Positions 1 through 7,496 of a stretch of DNA of 64,000 nt are shown here, in pieces. The position numbers and the translations under genes are program-made. Source of the stretch: a virus. The DNA is taken from the IMG/VR virus record IMGVR_UViG_3300027985_000978, positions 1-64,000 of that record, one strand, 5' to 3'. Numbering within the stretch: position 1 is the stretch's first letter; each line of letters starts with the position of its first letter. Below the pieces are notes generated by a model. The model did no database searches, was not told where the DNA came from, and saw nothing but the letters and a program-made list of their open reading frames with translations.

Positions 1-273
1 GCTCTTGAACTGGATGAACTACCAGCATTCAGGAACGGTAACGCCAGCCAGCGCCGTGCTATTTTTCTTGCAGAGATGGCTAGACTCATGGGAACCGCTA
101 CGACTGTCACTATGCCACCAGCAACAGAGCCGGTACATACAGCCACTAGCGAACCAGTTAAACAACCTGTATCAACTGCGCCTGCCCAGCCGGTTGAATC
201 GGAGCCGGAACCAATCATAAAAAACCCTAAGCTACCCAACTTAGGCCGCGTGATTAGCGACGACGACGAATAA
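1..273 (+). CDS. C-terminal end of an unidentified protein (5' end outside window)
   Basis: The reading frame is open from base 1 and ends at TAA 271-273, giving about 90 residues. The first third (LDELPAFRNGNASQRRAIFL) looks like the end of a folded domain; the rest is a Pro/Glu/Thr-rich tail ending in DDDE. I do not recognise it. It is followed after 45 bases by a small basic protein with a ribbon-helix-helix-like stretch, and this pair on the + strand faces the long leftward operon. In a P1-like plasmid prophage this is a plausible place for partition genes, but that is inference only. Internal ATG codons (for example at 76) are not needed as starts because the frame is already open upstream. 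Confidence 0.6.
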   Translation, partial: ALELDELPAFRNGNASQRRAIFLAEMARLMGTATTVTMPPATEPVHTATSEPVKQPVSTAPAQPVESEPEPIIKNPKLPNLGRVISDDDE

Positions 274-318
274 CAGAACTCCCATCCAGCCCAGCCACCA
301 GCAACAGGAGTTTGATTG

Positions 319-552
319 GTGGACGGTAAGAAATATAACCCTAGTGCAAAGCGGCAAAGTCGCTTTAGGAAAACGCAACAAAACGCGGGTAAACAACAGA
401 TGACAATCTGGCTGGATACCCACTCGAAAGGTCAGTTCATCAGGATAAAAGAGTTACTTCAGCGCAACAATGAGGAAACTTTTGAAGCAATCATGACCCG
501 CTTCTCTGAATTATCCGATGAAGAGATACTGAACCGACTCAAAGTGTATTAA
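319..552 (+). CDS. Small basic protein, ribbon-helix-helix-like, possible partition or copy-control protein
   Basis: 77 residues from a GTG at 319; an AGGAG at 306-310 lies 8 bases upstream, so GTG 319 is preferred over the TTG at 316. The N-terminal 30 residues are basic and Ser/Gln-rich; the segment QQMTIWLDTHSKGQFIRIKE resembles the beta strand plus helix of ribbon-helix-helix DNA-binding proteins, followed by a second helix. Small proteins of this kind act as centromere-binding or copy-control factors in plasmids, but no specific family was recognised. The gene ends just before a bidirectional terminator that separates it from the leftward operon. A Chi octamer (295-302) lies directly upstream of its RBS. 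Confidence 0.55.
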   Translation: MDGKKYNPSAKRQSRFRKTQQNAGKQQMTIWLDTHSKGQFIRIKELLQRNNEETFEAIMTRFSELSDEEILNRLKVY

Positions 553-583
553 AAAAGGGGGCTTCCTATGCCCCCTGTTCTTT
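551..583. terminator. Bidirectional terminator between convergent units
   Basis: A GGGGGC / GCCCCC stem with a 7-base loop is flanked by A-rich sequence on the left and TTCTTT on the right, so it can stop transcription from both the + gene ending at 552 and the - operon ending at 566. Confidence 0.75.
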
Positions 584-814
584 CTCTGCCAGATAGCTGA
601 TTTCGTTCTGGTCTGCCAGCTTCCGCATTTCACACATAATCAATTCACAACGATCTGAATAACCAAGGCGCTCTGTAAGCTCGTCTAGCATCTTCAGTTC
701 TGTTTTTGATATACGCATCCCCCTAAGCTCACAAATGCCGAATTTAGCCATTTTAGACCGCCTAGCCGCTTGATATTCGGCGTTGGTCTTCCTTCCCGTG
801 GCTGGCCGACCCAT
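566..814 (-). CDS. Small DNA-binding-like protein (ribbon-helix-helix type)
   Basis: 82 residues if translation begins at the ATG at 814, two bases after the stop of the upstream gene (817); the frame is open further upstream but that would overlap the neighbour. The start MGRPATGRK, a basic segment and then a helix-rich region (SKTELKMLDELTERLGYS) resemble small RHH or replication-regulatory proteins. It is the last gene of the long leftward operon. No specific family recognised. Confidence 0.55.
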   Translation of the reverse strand: MGRPATGRKTNAEYQAARRSKMAKFGICELRGMRISKTELKMLDELTERLGYSDRCELIMCEMRKLADQNEISYLAEKEQGA

Positions 815-816
815 TT

Positions 817-1410
817 TTACATGTTTTCCGCTTCGCCCTGTTCCGTTTCCTGTGCTGGTTCTTTCCATTCTGATTGTCTCTCGATTGCTTCTTCCCAGCC
901 GTCGATCTGCATGTCAGTGAGTTTCATTACTGGCTTGCCGTTCTGGTTATATGCGATATATGGATTTTCTAATTTCGTGCCGTCTAATCGGGTGAGGACA
1001 TACCACTTATGAACCGTGTCAAAAGTAATACTGCATCCGTAATGGGCCGCTATGCGCTGTACGTCTTCTGAAAACGTTCTTACGGGCCTTCTATGTGGGA
1101 TTAGTATTTTCTCTTTCTTCTGCTTCTCGGTGATTGCTGCTGCGCTGGTGGTGAGTTTGTATAGCTTGCCTTGGTACGGTCTTAATCCGCATCTCTTCAG
1201 GTACTTTGCATCGATCATTGCCTTGGCGACACGATAGTTAAGCTGCTTGATACCCACCTCTTGGTGATCGACTATCTGAATTATCCATGTACCCGTTAAA
1301 AATATCTGTCTGGTAGCCGTAGATAATCGTTTAGAGTCCCTGTGCAGTAACAGCACACCCTCTTGTTCCAAGTCATTCAGCAATTCAACACGGTTCTTTG
1401 TAAGCATCAT
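817..1410 (-). CDS. Hypothetical protein, 197 aa
   Basis: Two tandem ATG codons at 1410 and 1407 give near-identical starts. The first half (residues 1-85) is basic and helix-rich and could be a winged-helix; the sequence QLNYRVAKAMIDAKYLKRCG looks like a recognition-helix region. The second half (about 105-165) is a short beta-rich domain, and the C-terminus is acidic. It sits between the VRR-NUC gene and a small DNA-binding-like gene. A Chi octamer lies in it at 1144-1151. No family recognised; function not assigned. Confidence 0.6.
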   Translation of the reverse strand: MMLTKNRVELLNDLEQEGVLLLHRDSKRLSTATRQIFLTGTWIIQIVDHQEVGIKQLNYRVAKAMIDAKYLKRCGLRPYQGKLYKLTTSAAAITEKQKKEKILIPHRRPVRTFSEDVQRIAAHYGCSITFDTVHKWYVLTRLDGTKLENPYIAYNQNGKPVMKLTDMQIDGWEEAIERQSEWKEPAQETEQGEAENM

Positions 1411-1434
1411 TGGGGTATGTCCCTTTCGTTGTAA

Positions 1435-2091
1435 TTAAACCGCCTCTTCCCATTCAATCCATTCACGATCTTTGTCGCGTTCCGGCACGGTTTCCCCTGC
1501 CTTCAGGTTTCGGTATTGGCGGATCACTTCCAGTGCCTCATCACAGCCATAGCAGACGGCACAGTAATAGCCACGACCGGAAAGTGATTTAAGTTTCTGT
1601 TTTTGTTTGTCTGATAGTTTGCCCTTTTCCGCTTTCATTTCAATACGTGCGCCGTGATAAACAGAGACCGGTAAATCAATCACGATATCTGGATAACCGG
1701 CCTTCAGCCCTTCAGCCCTTAAATCGTTCGCGGTCTTGGTTGCTCTTAATCCACCAGCCGGAAAAGCTGTCATGCACTCGTACAGTTCGGGATCTTCTTT
1801 CAGGATAGTTTCAAACAATCGCACCTGTTCGTAGTGTTCCTGATTTCCTTTCAAATTTTCTGGATGGCTTGCCAGATAAGCCAGTGCGACGGCGTGACAT
1901 GACGGTATAACCTCGTTGGGGGCATAAATAGCCGGTAGTTTCTGCCCCTTACGTCCAGTTTTCTTTGTGTTAGCCTCGTCGGGCGGGATGATCCCACCAA
2001 AAGGCAGGCCGGAACCCGCCTTAATGCCCTTGGCCGCCCAGCCTTTCCGCTTTGCCATTTGTTGCGTTAGAAAACTCTCGTCAAAGGCCAT
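1435..2091 (-). CDS. VRR-NUC domain nuclease
   Basis: 218 residues. The C-terminal half carries the virus-type replication-repair nuclease core: GYPDIVID (D135), then the E-x-K of GARIEMKAE (E151, K153), then a conserved Gln/Lys helix and a final strand GYYCAVCYG before an alpha helix. These are the PD-(D/E)XK catalytic residues of the VRR-NUC family, small phage and bacterial proteins that cleave branched or flapped DNA. The first 90 residues are less conserved and basic, perhaps for DNA binding. It is in the middle of the early-type leftward operon; a role in replication or recombination intermediates is inferred from family. Confidence 0.85.
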   Translation of the reverse strand: MAFDESFLTQQMAKRKGWAAKGIKAGSGLPFGGIIPPDEANTKKTGRKGQKLPAIYAPNEVIPSCHAVALAYLASHPENLKGNQEHYEQVRLFETILKEDPELYECMTAFPAGGLRATKTANDLRAEGLKAGYPDIVIDLPVSVYHGARIEMKAEKGKLSDKQKQKLKSLSGRGYYCAVCYGCDEALEVIRQYRNLKAGETVPERDKDREWIEWEEAV

Positions 2092-2099
2092 ATGTCACC

Positions 2100-2570
2100 T
2101 CACGATTTCATTGCTTTAATGACTTTTTCCAGCGTTCCTGTTTGTTCTAGCGCAACTAATGACTGCATAGCGATAGCGATCCTTTCAAGCAACTCAGCCT
2201 GTCTTTCCAGCTTGTCTAAGTTCATGCCTTTGTCTAACGACTGCATGGCTGTATGTAGTTTGTTGGCTGAATCTCTCACTTGCCCTGAAACCTTTTTCGA
2301 TTGCTCTGATAGGTCAGTTTGGGCTTTGTTGAATTGCTGAAGTTTGTTACCAAATACCGTTGTTAATTGCTCAAGGTCTGCGGTTGCTTGTTCGATAGAC
2401 ATTCTTAATTCCTCTTTAATGTATTTATATTCGTTGTTTACCATCATGTTTAAACACAGCATGTCGGCCTGTTCACCAGACCAGACCGGCGCACCCTTGA
2501 TGTATTTATAGGGCTCTAACAGGTTTCCTGATTTTGGTATTTTGTTTCCCGTTGGTAGTCTTATTGCCAT
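2100..2570 (-). CDS. Coiled-coil hypothetical protein, 156 aa
   Basis: The ATG at 2570 has GGGGGA about 8 bases upstream. Residues 1-50 are a small compact region; from about residue 57 to the end the protein is almost entirely heptad-like helix (QATADLEQLTTVFGNKLQQF onward), so a dimeric coiled coil is likely. An internal ATG at 2402 (start MSIEQ) could give a shorter coiled-coil-only product. Gene neighbours overlap or nearly touch it. No enzyme motifs; function unknown. Confidence 0.6.
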   Translation of the reverse strand: MAIRLPTGNKIPKSGNLLEPYKYIKGAPVWSGEQADMLCLNMMVNNEYKYIKEELRMSIEQATADLEQLTTVFGNKLQQFNKAQTDLSEQSKKVSGQVRDSANKLHTAMQSLDKGMNLDKLERQAELLERIAIAMQSLVALEQTGTLEKVIKAMKS

Positions 2571-2574
2571 ATAT

Positions 2575-2832
2575 CTAATCCCCCACCAGCATCACGCGCT
2601 GAAAACGAGCGGCGCGACCAAACAGCCAATTCCGCTTCCAATCCTGCACAGACTTTGCTGTACCGTATGGTTGATTTAACCAGAAAGACGGCGGATCGTT
2701 CCGGTAATTGCTCAACTTGAACGAGCTGGACAGGGGAATGTATTTACCAGCGACACAAACCAACATAGCCACCCGCTCACCCTTTGCATTCAGCGCAATG
2801 TGAATAACTGTTCTGTGCTTAATCTTGCTCAT
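2575..2832 (-). CDS. Hypothetical protein, 85 aa
   Basis: The frame is open upstream to 2880, but the ATG at 2832 (MSKIKHRTVIH) lies just after the end of the preceding gene (2840) and is the likelier start. Basic, beta-rich, with a Trp/Arg-rich C-terminal third. Chi octamers flank it at 2583 and 2847. No family recognised. Confidence 0.55.
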   Translation of the reverse strand: MSKIKHRTVIHIALNAKGERVAMLVCVAGKYIPLSSSFKLSNYRNDPPSFWLNQPYGTAKSVQDWKRNWLFGRAARFQRVMLVGD

Positions 2833-2839
2833 GACTGAC

Positions 2840-3202
2840 CTAACTTGCTGGTGGAATGAACCCACAACCCCAATCTTCACCCTGTTCGTGGTGCTCTAAA
2901 GGAATTGCAAAGATAGCTACCGGACAATCTTCTGTATCATGAATGGATAGCAGAAAAGCGTTTTCAGCTGGCTTTGTTGGCTCCCAGCCCTCACAACCGT
3001 ATTCATTTTCATTAAGGCGGTTATCCTGTATCTCTTCCGGTGCGTCATACTCAAACCAAACACATACGGATTTAATTTGATTGTCTGCGCACCACTGCTC
3101 CCATTCTTCTTTCGGTACATATTCCCTATCATCAAAATCAGGGTACTGTGAGTGAGTCCAATATCCATCAGGATCGCGTTTTACTTCTTCAGGCTGGATC
3201 AT
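2840..3202 (-). CDS. Hypothetical acidic protein, 120 aa
   Basis: ATG at 3202 preceded by GGAG at a normal distance. The product is strongly acidic and rich in Trp, Asp and Glu (for example EWEQWCADN and GCEGWEPTKP), with no transmembrane segment. Such acidic small phage proteins sometimes act as DNA mimics against host enzymes, but nothing specific supports that here. It lies between two other unknown genes of the leftward operon. Confidence 0.55.
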   Translation of the reverse strand: MIQPEEVKRDPDGYWTHSQYPDFDDREYVPKEEWEQWCADNQIKSVCVWFEYDAPEEIQDNRLNENEYGCEGWEPTKPAENAFLLSIHDTEDCPVAIFAIPLEHHEQGEDWGCGFIPPAS

Positions 3203-3209
3203 GGCTTGC

Positions 3210-3491
3210 TTACTCCATTACTGGCTCATGCGTTTCTGCGAATACTTCAGCTTTGCGTAGATGCATATCCCCTGCTTCACCTTTCACAACATAATCACCA
3301 ATGATTGCCAGCGCTGTGCCTTCACCTGTTTTCAGGAAGATACCCACAGGGTTCTCATGCTTCAGAAAATCACGCTCATTGTTATAATGGCGGCCCTTGG
3401 CAGCATCCCCTATGAATGACTCAACAGCTTCAAAATTCAGTTCGGTTAATTGCATGGCTTCAACGATTGTTGGTTTAACGCGGTATTTCAT
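3210..3491 (-). CDS. Small phage protein with a C-terminal GDYVVKG-type domain
   Basis: 93 residues from the ATG at 3491, which has AGGGG upstream; the longer frame to 3515 would overlap the previous gene. The layout (VEAMQLTELN near the N-terminus; then GDYVVKGEAG and F-x-E-T-H-E near the C-terminus) matches a very common small phage protein family whose C-terminal motif is G-D-Y-I/V. The function of that family is unknown to me. It overlaps nothing essential and follows the long coiled-coil gene. Confidence 0.65.
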   Translation of the reverse strand: MKYRVKPTIVEAMQLTELNFEAVESFIGDAAKGRHYNNERDFLKHENPVGIFLKTGEGTALAIIGDYVVKGEAGDMHLRKAEVFAETHEPVME

Positions 3492-3501
3492 GATTATTCC
3501 C

Positions 3502-5034
3502 CTATACTGTTGCACGCTTTGGTTTGACTGGTTTCTTCTGCTTGGCTTTTCTGACCGCTAGTTTTGCTGCTTTCTGCTGGTGGTGTCGGTTCGCTAACGC
3601 TTCCCGTTTGTTCTTCAGACAAATTGCGCGTTGCATCGCAGCTTCAGCATCAGGATTGCGCGTTGCTGCATAGATATTTGCAGCTGCCTCCCCCCGTGCC
3701 ATGACATCCAACATTTCAGCACTGTCTAACTGCATCATGACGCTGGTTATTTCGTCCCATGTCTCTTTAGGCGGCATCACGATATTCATCATGTTTTTCT
3801 CTTCGCCGTTGAACTCAACAAACAGGGACGGGAAGATCAGGTAGTGGTCGCCTGTTTCGTCTGGTTCGGCGGATACCATCACGACACAAGCAAGCCCGTT
3901 GTTATTACCCCACCAGCAAATAGGCTTGTTTGGGTGAATTTCATGATGATCTGTGCTTTTGATGTGATCGGGATTGAGTGACATGATCGATAACCGGCCA
4001 TGATCATTCTTGTAAATCGCCTGCTGGTTTAGGTACTGGACGGTTAATTCTGCAAAGTCTAAGCGGCGCTTTCTGTCTTGTAGTAACAAGTGCTGTTCAT
4101 CCATGACTGATTTAGTCTGTGAACAAGTGAAATCAAGCTCATGGTTTAACTCGGTCAATTCATCAATGACGCGGTTTTTCTCCGCCAACTGTTCGCCGTG
4201 GTGCTCTGCCTTCTGGTGCGCTTGTGCTAGTGCGTCCCGTGCGTTGTCCAGATCGGCCCGTACAGCTACCAGTTCTGCTGCTTTCTGGCGTAGTTCTTTC
4301 AGTTCGTCCGACTCGATGCGGGTAGACCCTCTGAATTGGTCTTCCAGCTGGGTTTTTTGTGCGGCCAATGCGTTCTGTTTAGCTTTGTCTGCAACAGCTA
4401 GTGATGATTCAGCCTGTTTTAGTCTCTTGGCTGTATCCAGTAATTCTTCAGCAAGCTGATTAACCCTGCTTTGTTCATGCGCGGCGGCTAACCGTGCGGC
4501 GGATAGGTCATTTTCTAATTGCTTCTGCTTGCTGGTGGCATGATTCAGGCGTGCGGTTAAATCCGCTACTTGGGAACTGGCATCCGTGGCGCGTTCGTTC
4601 ACACCCATTAGTTTTTCAAGCTTTGCGGCCTGTTCTTCAACGATTGCGCGTTGTTCGATTAACTGTTCACTCAGAATTGCGGCGGCTGCCTGTAGTTCTT
4701 CCACTTCCCCAGCGGCGGCGGTTCTAGCTGCCAACTGTTCGATCAGGCGTTGTTTAGCGCTTAACTCTGCTTCATGCGTCAGTGATTTAGTGACCAGCGT
4801 AGCGACACGGCTTTTTGCAACGGTTAATTCAATGGCTAAGGCGTCACGTTCTGCCGTGGCTTCGTTGGCGGTACGCTCCAGACTATCCATGATATGGCGG
4901 GTTAAAAGGTCAATCTCGACGGACATCAAACCGGCGTAGCCTTCAGATAGTGCGCTTTCAGGTAACGTGATTAGGTAAGAATCGAATTCTTGCGTGATTG
5001 GATCTATGTCTTTGATGTTTGCTATAGCGTTCAT
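3502..5034 (-). CDS. Long coiled-coil protein, 510 aa
   Basis: Residues about 45-330 form one long Ala/Glu/Gln/Lys/Leu-rich coiled coil; residues 340-460 are a globular domain (PNKPICWWGNNNGLACVVMV region) and the tail is Lys-rich and basic. No ATPase or nuclease motif was seen, so it is not an SMC/Rad50 protein. The start ATG at 5034 lies only about 25 bases after a rho-independent terminator on the same strand, and no strong Shine-Dalgarno is visible, which suggests regulated read-through or an unusual leader. Function unknown; a structural or DNA-bridging role is possible. Confidence 0.7.
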   Translation of the reverse strand: MNAIANIKDIDPITQEFDSYLITLPESALSEGYAGLMSVEIDLLTRHIMDSLERTANEATAERDALAIELTVAKSRVATLVTKSLTHEAELSAKQRLIEQLAARTAAAGEVEELQAAAAILSEQLIEQRAIVEEQAAKLEKLMGVNERATDASSQVADLTARLNHATSKQKQLENDLSAARLAAAHEQSRVNQLAEELLDTAKRLKQAESSLAVADKAKQNALAAQKTQLEDQFRGSTRIESDELKELRQKAAELVAVRADLDNARDALAQAHQKAEHHGEQLAEKNRVIDELTELNHELDFTCSQTKSVMDEQHLLLQDRKRRLDFAELTVQYLNQQAIYKNDHGRLSIMSLNPDHIKSTDHHEIHPNKPICWWGNNNGLACVVMVSAEPDETGDHYLIFPSLFVEFNGEEKNMMNIVMPPKETWDEITSVMMQLDSAEMLDVMARGEAAANIYAATRNPDAEAAMQRAICLKNKREALANRHHQQKAAKLAVRKAKQKKPVKPKRATV

Positions 5035-5057
5035 AGTGATGTCGGGCGTTAGGGAAA

Positions 5058-5093
5058 AAGAGCCCCTTAGTACGGTTAAGGGGCGGGGAAAAC
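5058..5093 (-). terminator. Leader terminator (possible attenuator) just upstream of the 510-aa gene
   Basis: Read on the minus strand, GCCCCTTA - ACCGTAC - TAAGGGGC is followed at once by TCTTTTT. It lies between the operator-like elements at 5137-5203 and the start codon at 5034, so transcripts entering from the right would be stopped before the coding region unless anti-terminated. Confidence 0.75.
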
Positions 5094-5136
5094 ATATCTA
5101 ACATGAGTTCGCCGGAAAATGATCCAAACCGACGAC

Positions 5137-5150
5137 TTGATTAGGATAAT
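5137..5150 (+). promoter_or_regulatory. TGATTAGGA operator-like element, copy a
   Basis: TTGATTAGGATAAT, one of at least ten intergenic copies. The right half TAAT makes it a near-palindrome around GGA. It sits in the 170-base gap between the 510-aa gene and the 60-aa gene. Confidence 0.65.
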
Positions 5151-5185
5151 TCATTAATCTGACGCGCTCAATAAATTAATGAATT
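5148..5185. promoter_or_regulatory. 11-bp inverted repeat, candidate operator
   Basis: AATTCATTAAT at 5148-5158 is perfectly mirrored by ATTAATGAATT at 5175-5185 (16-base spacer). It lies between two TGATTAGGA elements, so the gap looks like a compact regulatory site. Confidence 0.6.
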
Positions 5186-5193
5186 AATTGATA

Positions 5194-5203
5194 TGATTAG
5201 GAA
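5194..5203 (+). promoter_or_regulatory. TGATTAGGA operator-like element, copy b
   Basis: TGATTAGGAA, 56 bases right of copy a and just before the stop end of the 60-aa minus-strand gene. Confidence 0.55.
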
Positions 5204-5204
5204 C

Positions 5205-5387
5205 TTAGGCGCGTTTAGAAAATGGATTCGGAATTTTACCGATCAAACGGCGTACAGAACCCACCAGCGATCTGTCTTCTGGCTCAATGTTCTGAATCAT
5301 GCCTCTCAGGAATTGCTCACGCTTGTATTGTTCTTGGCGGTTTTTGATTTCAAACTCAACACACACGGATATATAACTACGCATCAT
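5205..5387 (-). CDS. Small basic hypothetical protein, 60 aa
   Basis: ATG at 5387 with GAGGA about 9 bases upstream. The product is basic and Gln/Arg-rich. The upstream gap (5388-5466) holds a CCTGTTT/AAACAGG inverted repeat and the 14-mer GGGCAACTTACACA that recurs at 30048-30061. No family recognised. Confidence 0.55.
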   Translation of the reverse strand: MMRSYISVCVEFEIKNRQEQYKREQFLRGMIQNIEPEDRSLVGSVRRLIGKIPNPFSKRA

Positions 5388-5439
5388 TGCAACGATTCCT
5401 CACGGTGAAATGGTAACAAAACAACCTGTTTATTCAGTC

Positions 5440-5453
5440 GGGCAACTTACACA
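5440..5453. repeat. 14-bp repeat GGGCAACTTACACA, copy 1
   Basis: An exact copy occurs at 30048-30061. Shorter relatives containing CGGGCAAC are found in leaders at 33572-33579 and 59173-59180. Read on the minus strand it contains TAAGTTGCCCG, which may be part of a phage promoter or transcription start region. Confidence 0.55.
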
Positions 5454-5466
5454 CAAACAGGGCTTG

Positions 5467-6108
5467 TTAGTTTCTGCCGTTCTCATAGACACGGGACGGC
5501 GCAAACAACAACGGGCAGGCTTTGTTTAGTGCGATCTGGCCGCAATGGGCCTCCCACATTGAGTCATCGAGCGCGTGATGTTTAATACCTTTGAATTCGT
5601 CGGCGTACTTAGTGTTAAGTCCAGCTGCGCGGCCTATCCATGTCAGCGTTCTGGCTGATTGGTTGCCGCCAAAATGCCACGGCGTAGAGATATTCAACTG
5701 CTTGTAAGCGTGGTCAATGATTGAGTTATCAAATTCGGGGCCGTTCCCGACGATCTGGATCTTGCCACCACCACTCATAATTTCTGTATCAGTCAGATAG
5801 CAGGCTAACTCTGCCAGCCCATCAAATAACGATGTACGGGCGCTGAAAGTCAGATCGTATGCTTCTTGGCTGGTCTTGGTTCGGTCATGCCAGAAAGCCA
5901 TTGTGTCGCTATCCCGCGTGCGCTCTACTTGGCCGCTAATGTCGCATGAGGTAAAGAACTGGCCCACACAATCACCCGTGGTCACATCAACACTGGTAAC
6001 ACCAATCGACGCGATAGCTGCTGTGATCTTGGTTGATGTGGTCTCAATGTCCAGATAATGCAATAACGGACTGATCCCGAAGTTTTTTAAATGGTTTGTT
6101 ACTGTCAC
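5467..6108 (-). CDS. 3'-5' exonuclease, DEDDh (Rv2179c-like) family
   Basis: 213 residues from a GTG at 6108 (GGAG 8 bases upstream; GTGA overlaps the previous stop). Motifs of a DEDDh exonuclease are present: YLDIET (D20, E22), GNGPEFDNSIID (D127) and KHHALDDS (H177, D182). The length and the glycine-rich second motif fit the exoribonuclease family seen in many phages rather than a DNA polymerase proofreading domain. The likely role is trimming of 3' ends of RNA or DNA during the infection. It lies in the leftward operon beside genes of unknown function. Confidence 0.85.
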   Translation of the reverse strand: MTVTNHLKNFGISPLLHYLDIETTSTKITAAIASIGVTSVDVTTGDCVGQFFTSCDISGQVERTRDSDTMAFWHDRTKTSQEAYDLTFSARTSLFDGLAELACYLTDTEIMSGGGKIQIVGNGPEFDNSIIDHAYKQLNISTPWHFGGNQSARTLTWIGRAAGLNTKYADEFKGIKHHALDDSMWEAHCGQIALNKACPLLFAPSRVYENGRN

Positions 6109-6398
6109 TTGGTTGCTCCAAATTCGTTTGCCATGAATCCGCTTAATAGTTCTCTGGCTCTGGTTACTCGCCCTTCTTCCAACTCTAAACGCTGTTGAAG
6201 TTTGGCGATTGCGTAGTTGATAGCATCTGCTTTATCGAGAAAATGCGCCTGCTGGTGATTCTTGCGCTCATGCCGTCGCCCCTTCACGTAGACACCACGG
6301 CGCGTTAGTTTTTCGCACTGAATTGGAATAATGCGATCCGTGTCAGTGTAATAACACCAGACAATTACATCCCGCGCTTCGACTGTTGCGTTAGCCAT
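6105..6398 (-). CDS. Hypothetical protein, 97 aa
   Basis: ATG at 6398 with AGAGGTGA upstream; the 3' end overlaps the exonuclease gene start by four bases. Residues 1-55 look beta-rich and basic (TRRGVYVKGRRHERK); the C-terminal 40 residues are a long helix (AIAKLQQRLELEEGRVTRAR). Function unknown. Confidence 0.6.
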   Translation of the reverse strand: MANATVEARDVIVWCYYTDTDRIIPIQCEKLTRRGVYVKGRRHERKNHQQAHFLDKADAINYAIAKLQQRLELEEGRVTRARELLSGFMANEFGATK

Positions 6399-6691
6399 TC
6401 GATCACCTCTGCATGTGGCGTAATGAAATCAAACGCCAGCTCACCAACGGTTGATTTTCTCTCTGCCGGTTTCATACCGTCGCCACAATACAAGCAATGG
6501 GTATAAGTTCCGGCTGTCTTGGTTTCATCTTCAGGATCAGGCACAAAGTTTCTCGGTAATCCGGTGCGCTTGATTGTCATTTCAACCGTATCACCACCAG
6601 CAATGTGCTTTATATGTGATTTATGGGGCGCTAGGCCGTAGTACGGGAATGCACAACCACCGCCCCCGTCATTACAATGTCTGCATGTCAT
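6365..6691 (-). CDS. Cys-rich, probably zinc-binding small protein, 108 aa
   Basis: Two CxxC pairs, CRHC at residues 3-6 and CLYC near residue 70, could form a split zinc site; a Gly-rich loop follows the first. The gene overlaps its downstream neighbour by 34 bases and its start overlaps the stop of its upstream neighbour. Similar small zinc-ribbon proteins are common in phage early operons. No defined family. Confidence 0.6.
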   Translation of the reverse strand: MTCRHCNDGGGGCAFPYYGLAPHKSHIKHIAGGDTVEMTIKRTGLPRNFVPDPEDETKTAGTYTHCLYCGDGMKPAERKSTVGELAFDFITPHAEVIEWLTQQSKRGM

Positions 6692-7257
6692 CCCAGCTGC
6701 TCACCATCTAACAAAACATCCAGCGCCAACGGCGCGTCACGGCGCATCAGAGATACCAGTGCGTTGAGCGTTGCGTCCGGCAAATCAACACCAGCTGATT
6801 GACACACAAACGCTTGCAGCCTTGCTTTGTTCTCCGCTCTCTTCGCGTGAACTGCATTCCAATCAATCTGATCTGGACTGAACCGGCTGGCCTCTGCTGA
6901 ATAAGCGTGCTTATCATCCCCTTCAAACAGGATCAGAGTTTTATCACTTGATATACCTTTGATCTCTCCCGCATACAGGATGTGGGGTAGCTCGTCAAAA
7001 GGCTGATACAGCGCACGCGCCCCGATATATGGAAACTGGCAGGCTTTGGCGACCTCGCGCACCGCTACAACCGGCCATTGCACCTTGGCTTCTTTCTGTC
7101 GCTCCCACACAGGGAAATCAGCACGCCACACGAACAAGAGATCGTTTTCAAACTTGTAATAAACACCCCGAATGAAAGCGGCCATCTGCGCATCATCCGG
7201 CGCACCGTTGAAATGACTTTCAACCGTGGCATTATGTGTCGCTATCGTCATGGTCAT
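6688..7257 (-). CDS. Hypothetical protein, 189 aa
   Basis: Two possible ATG starts: 7257, which overlaps the previous stop as ATGA, and 7251, which has GGGG 7 bases upstream and is the better ribosome site. Mixed alpha/beta composition; the middle (DKTLILFEGDDKHAYSAEAS) is beta-rich and the C-terminus is helical. No motif recognised. Confidence 0.6.
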   Translation of the reverse strand: MTMTIATHNATVESHFNGAPDDAQMAAFIRGVYYKFENDLLFVWRADFPVWERQKEAKVQWPVVAVREVAKACQFPYIGARALYQPFDELPHILYAGEIKGISSDKTLILFEGDDKHAYSAEASRFSPDQIDWNAVHAKRAENKARLQAFVCQSAGVDLPDATLNALVSLMRRDAPLALDVLLDGEQLG

Positions 7258-7481
7258 TCCCCAGCTGCTTCAGTGACGATTTCTTTAATCAGGAAAGACA
7301 TGCTTTCAGCTGGACGGCGTGCAGATATATTGCCGCGTTCGTCGCGTTCGTCGTCCAGTTCCGGTGATACCACAACACCGCTATAAACCTTTTTTAAGGC
7401 CCGCTCAATCGTTGCCATGACGTGCAAGCTGCCCGACTCTGGAACACCTGAAACACTCACTACAATCTGTTCTTTACTCAT
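7254..7481 (-). CDS. Hypothetical protein, 75 aa
   Basis: ATG at 7481 with AAGGAA upstream. Begins with a strand (EQIVVSVSGV) and a helix, then an acidic/Arg-rich loop (DDERDERG). Overlaps the next gene by four bases. Function unknown. Confidence 0.55.
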   Translation of the reverse strand: MSKEQIVVSVSGVPESGSLHVMATIERALKKVYSGVVVSPELDDERDERGNISARRPAESMSFLIKEIVTEAAGE

Positions 7482-7496
7482 TGCTATATTCCTTAA

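Noticed and set aside
4103-4939. Two Ser/Ala-rich open frames on + opposite the 510-aa gene
   Set aside because: They mirror the Ala/Glu-rich coiled coil on the other strand and lack ribosome sites; composition is typical of a shadow frame.
3502-5034. SMC/Rad50-type ATPase
   Set aside because: The long coiled coil is there but no Walker A, signature or Walker B motif was found.
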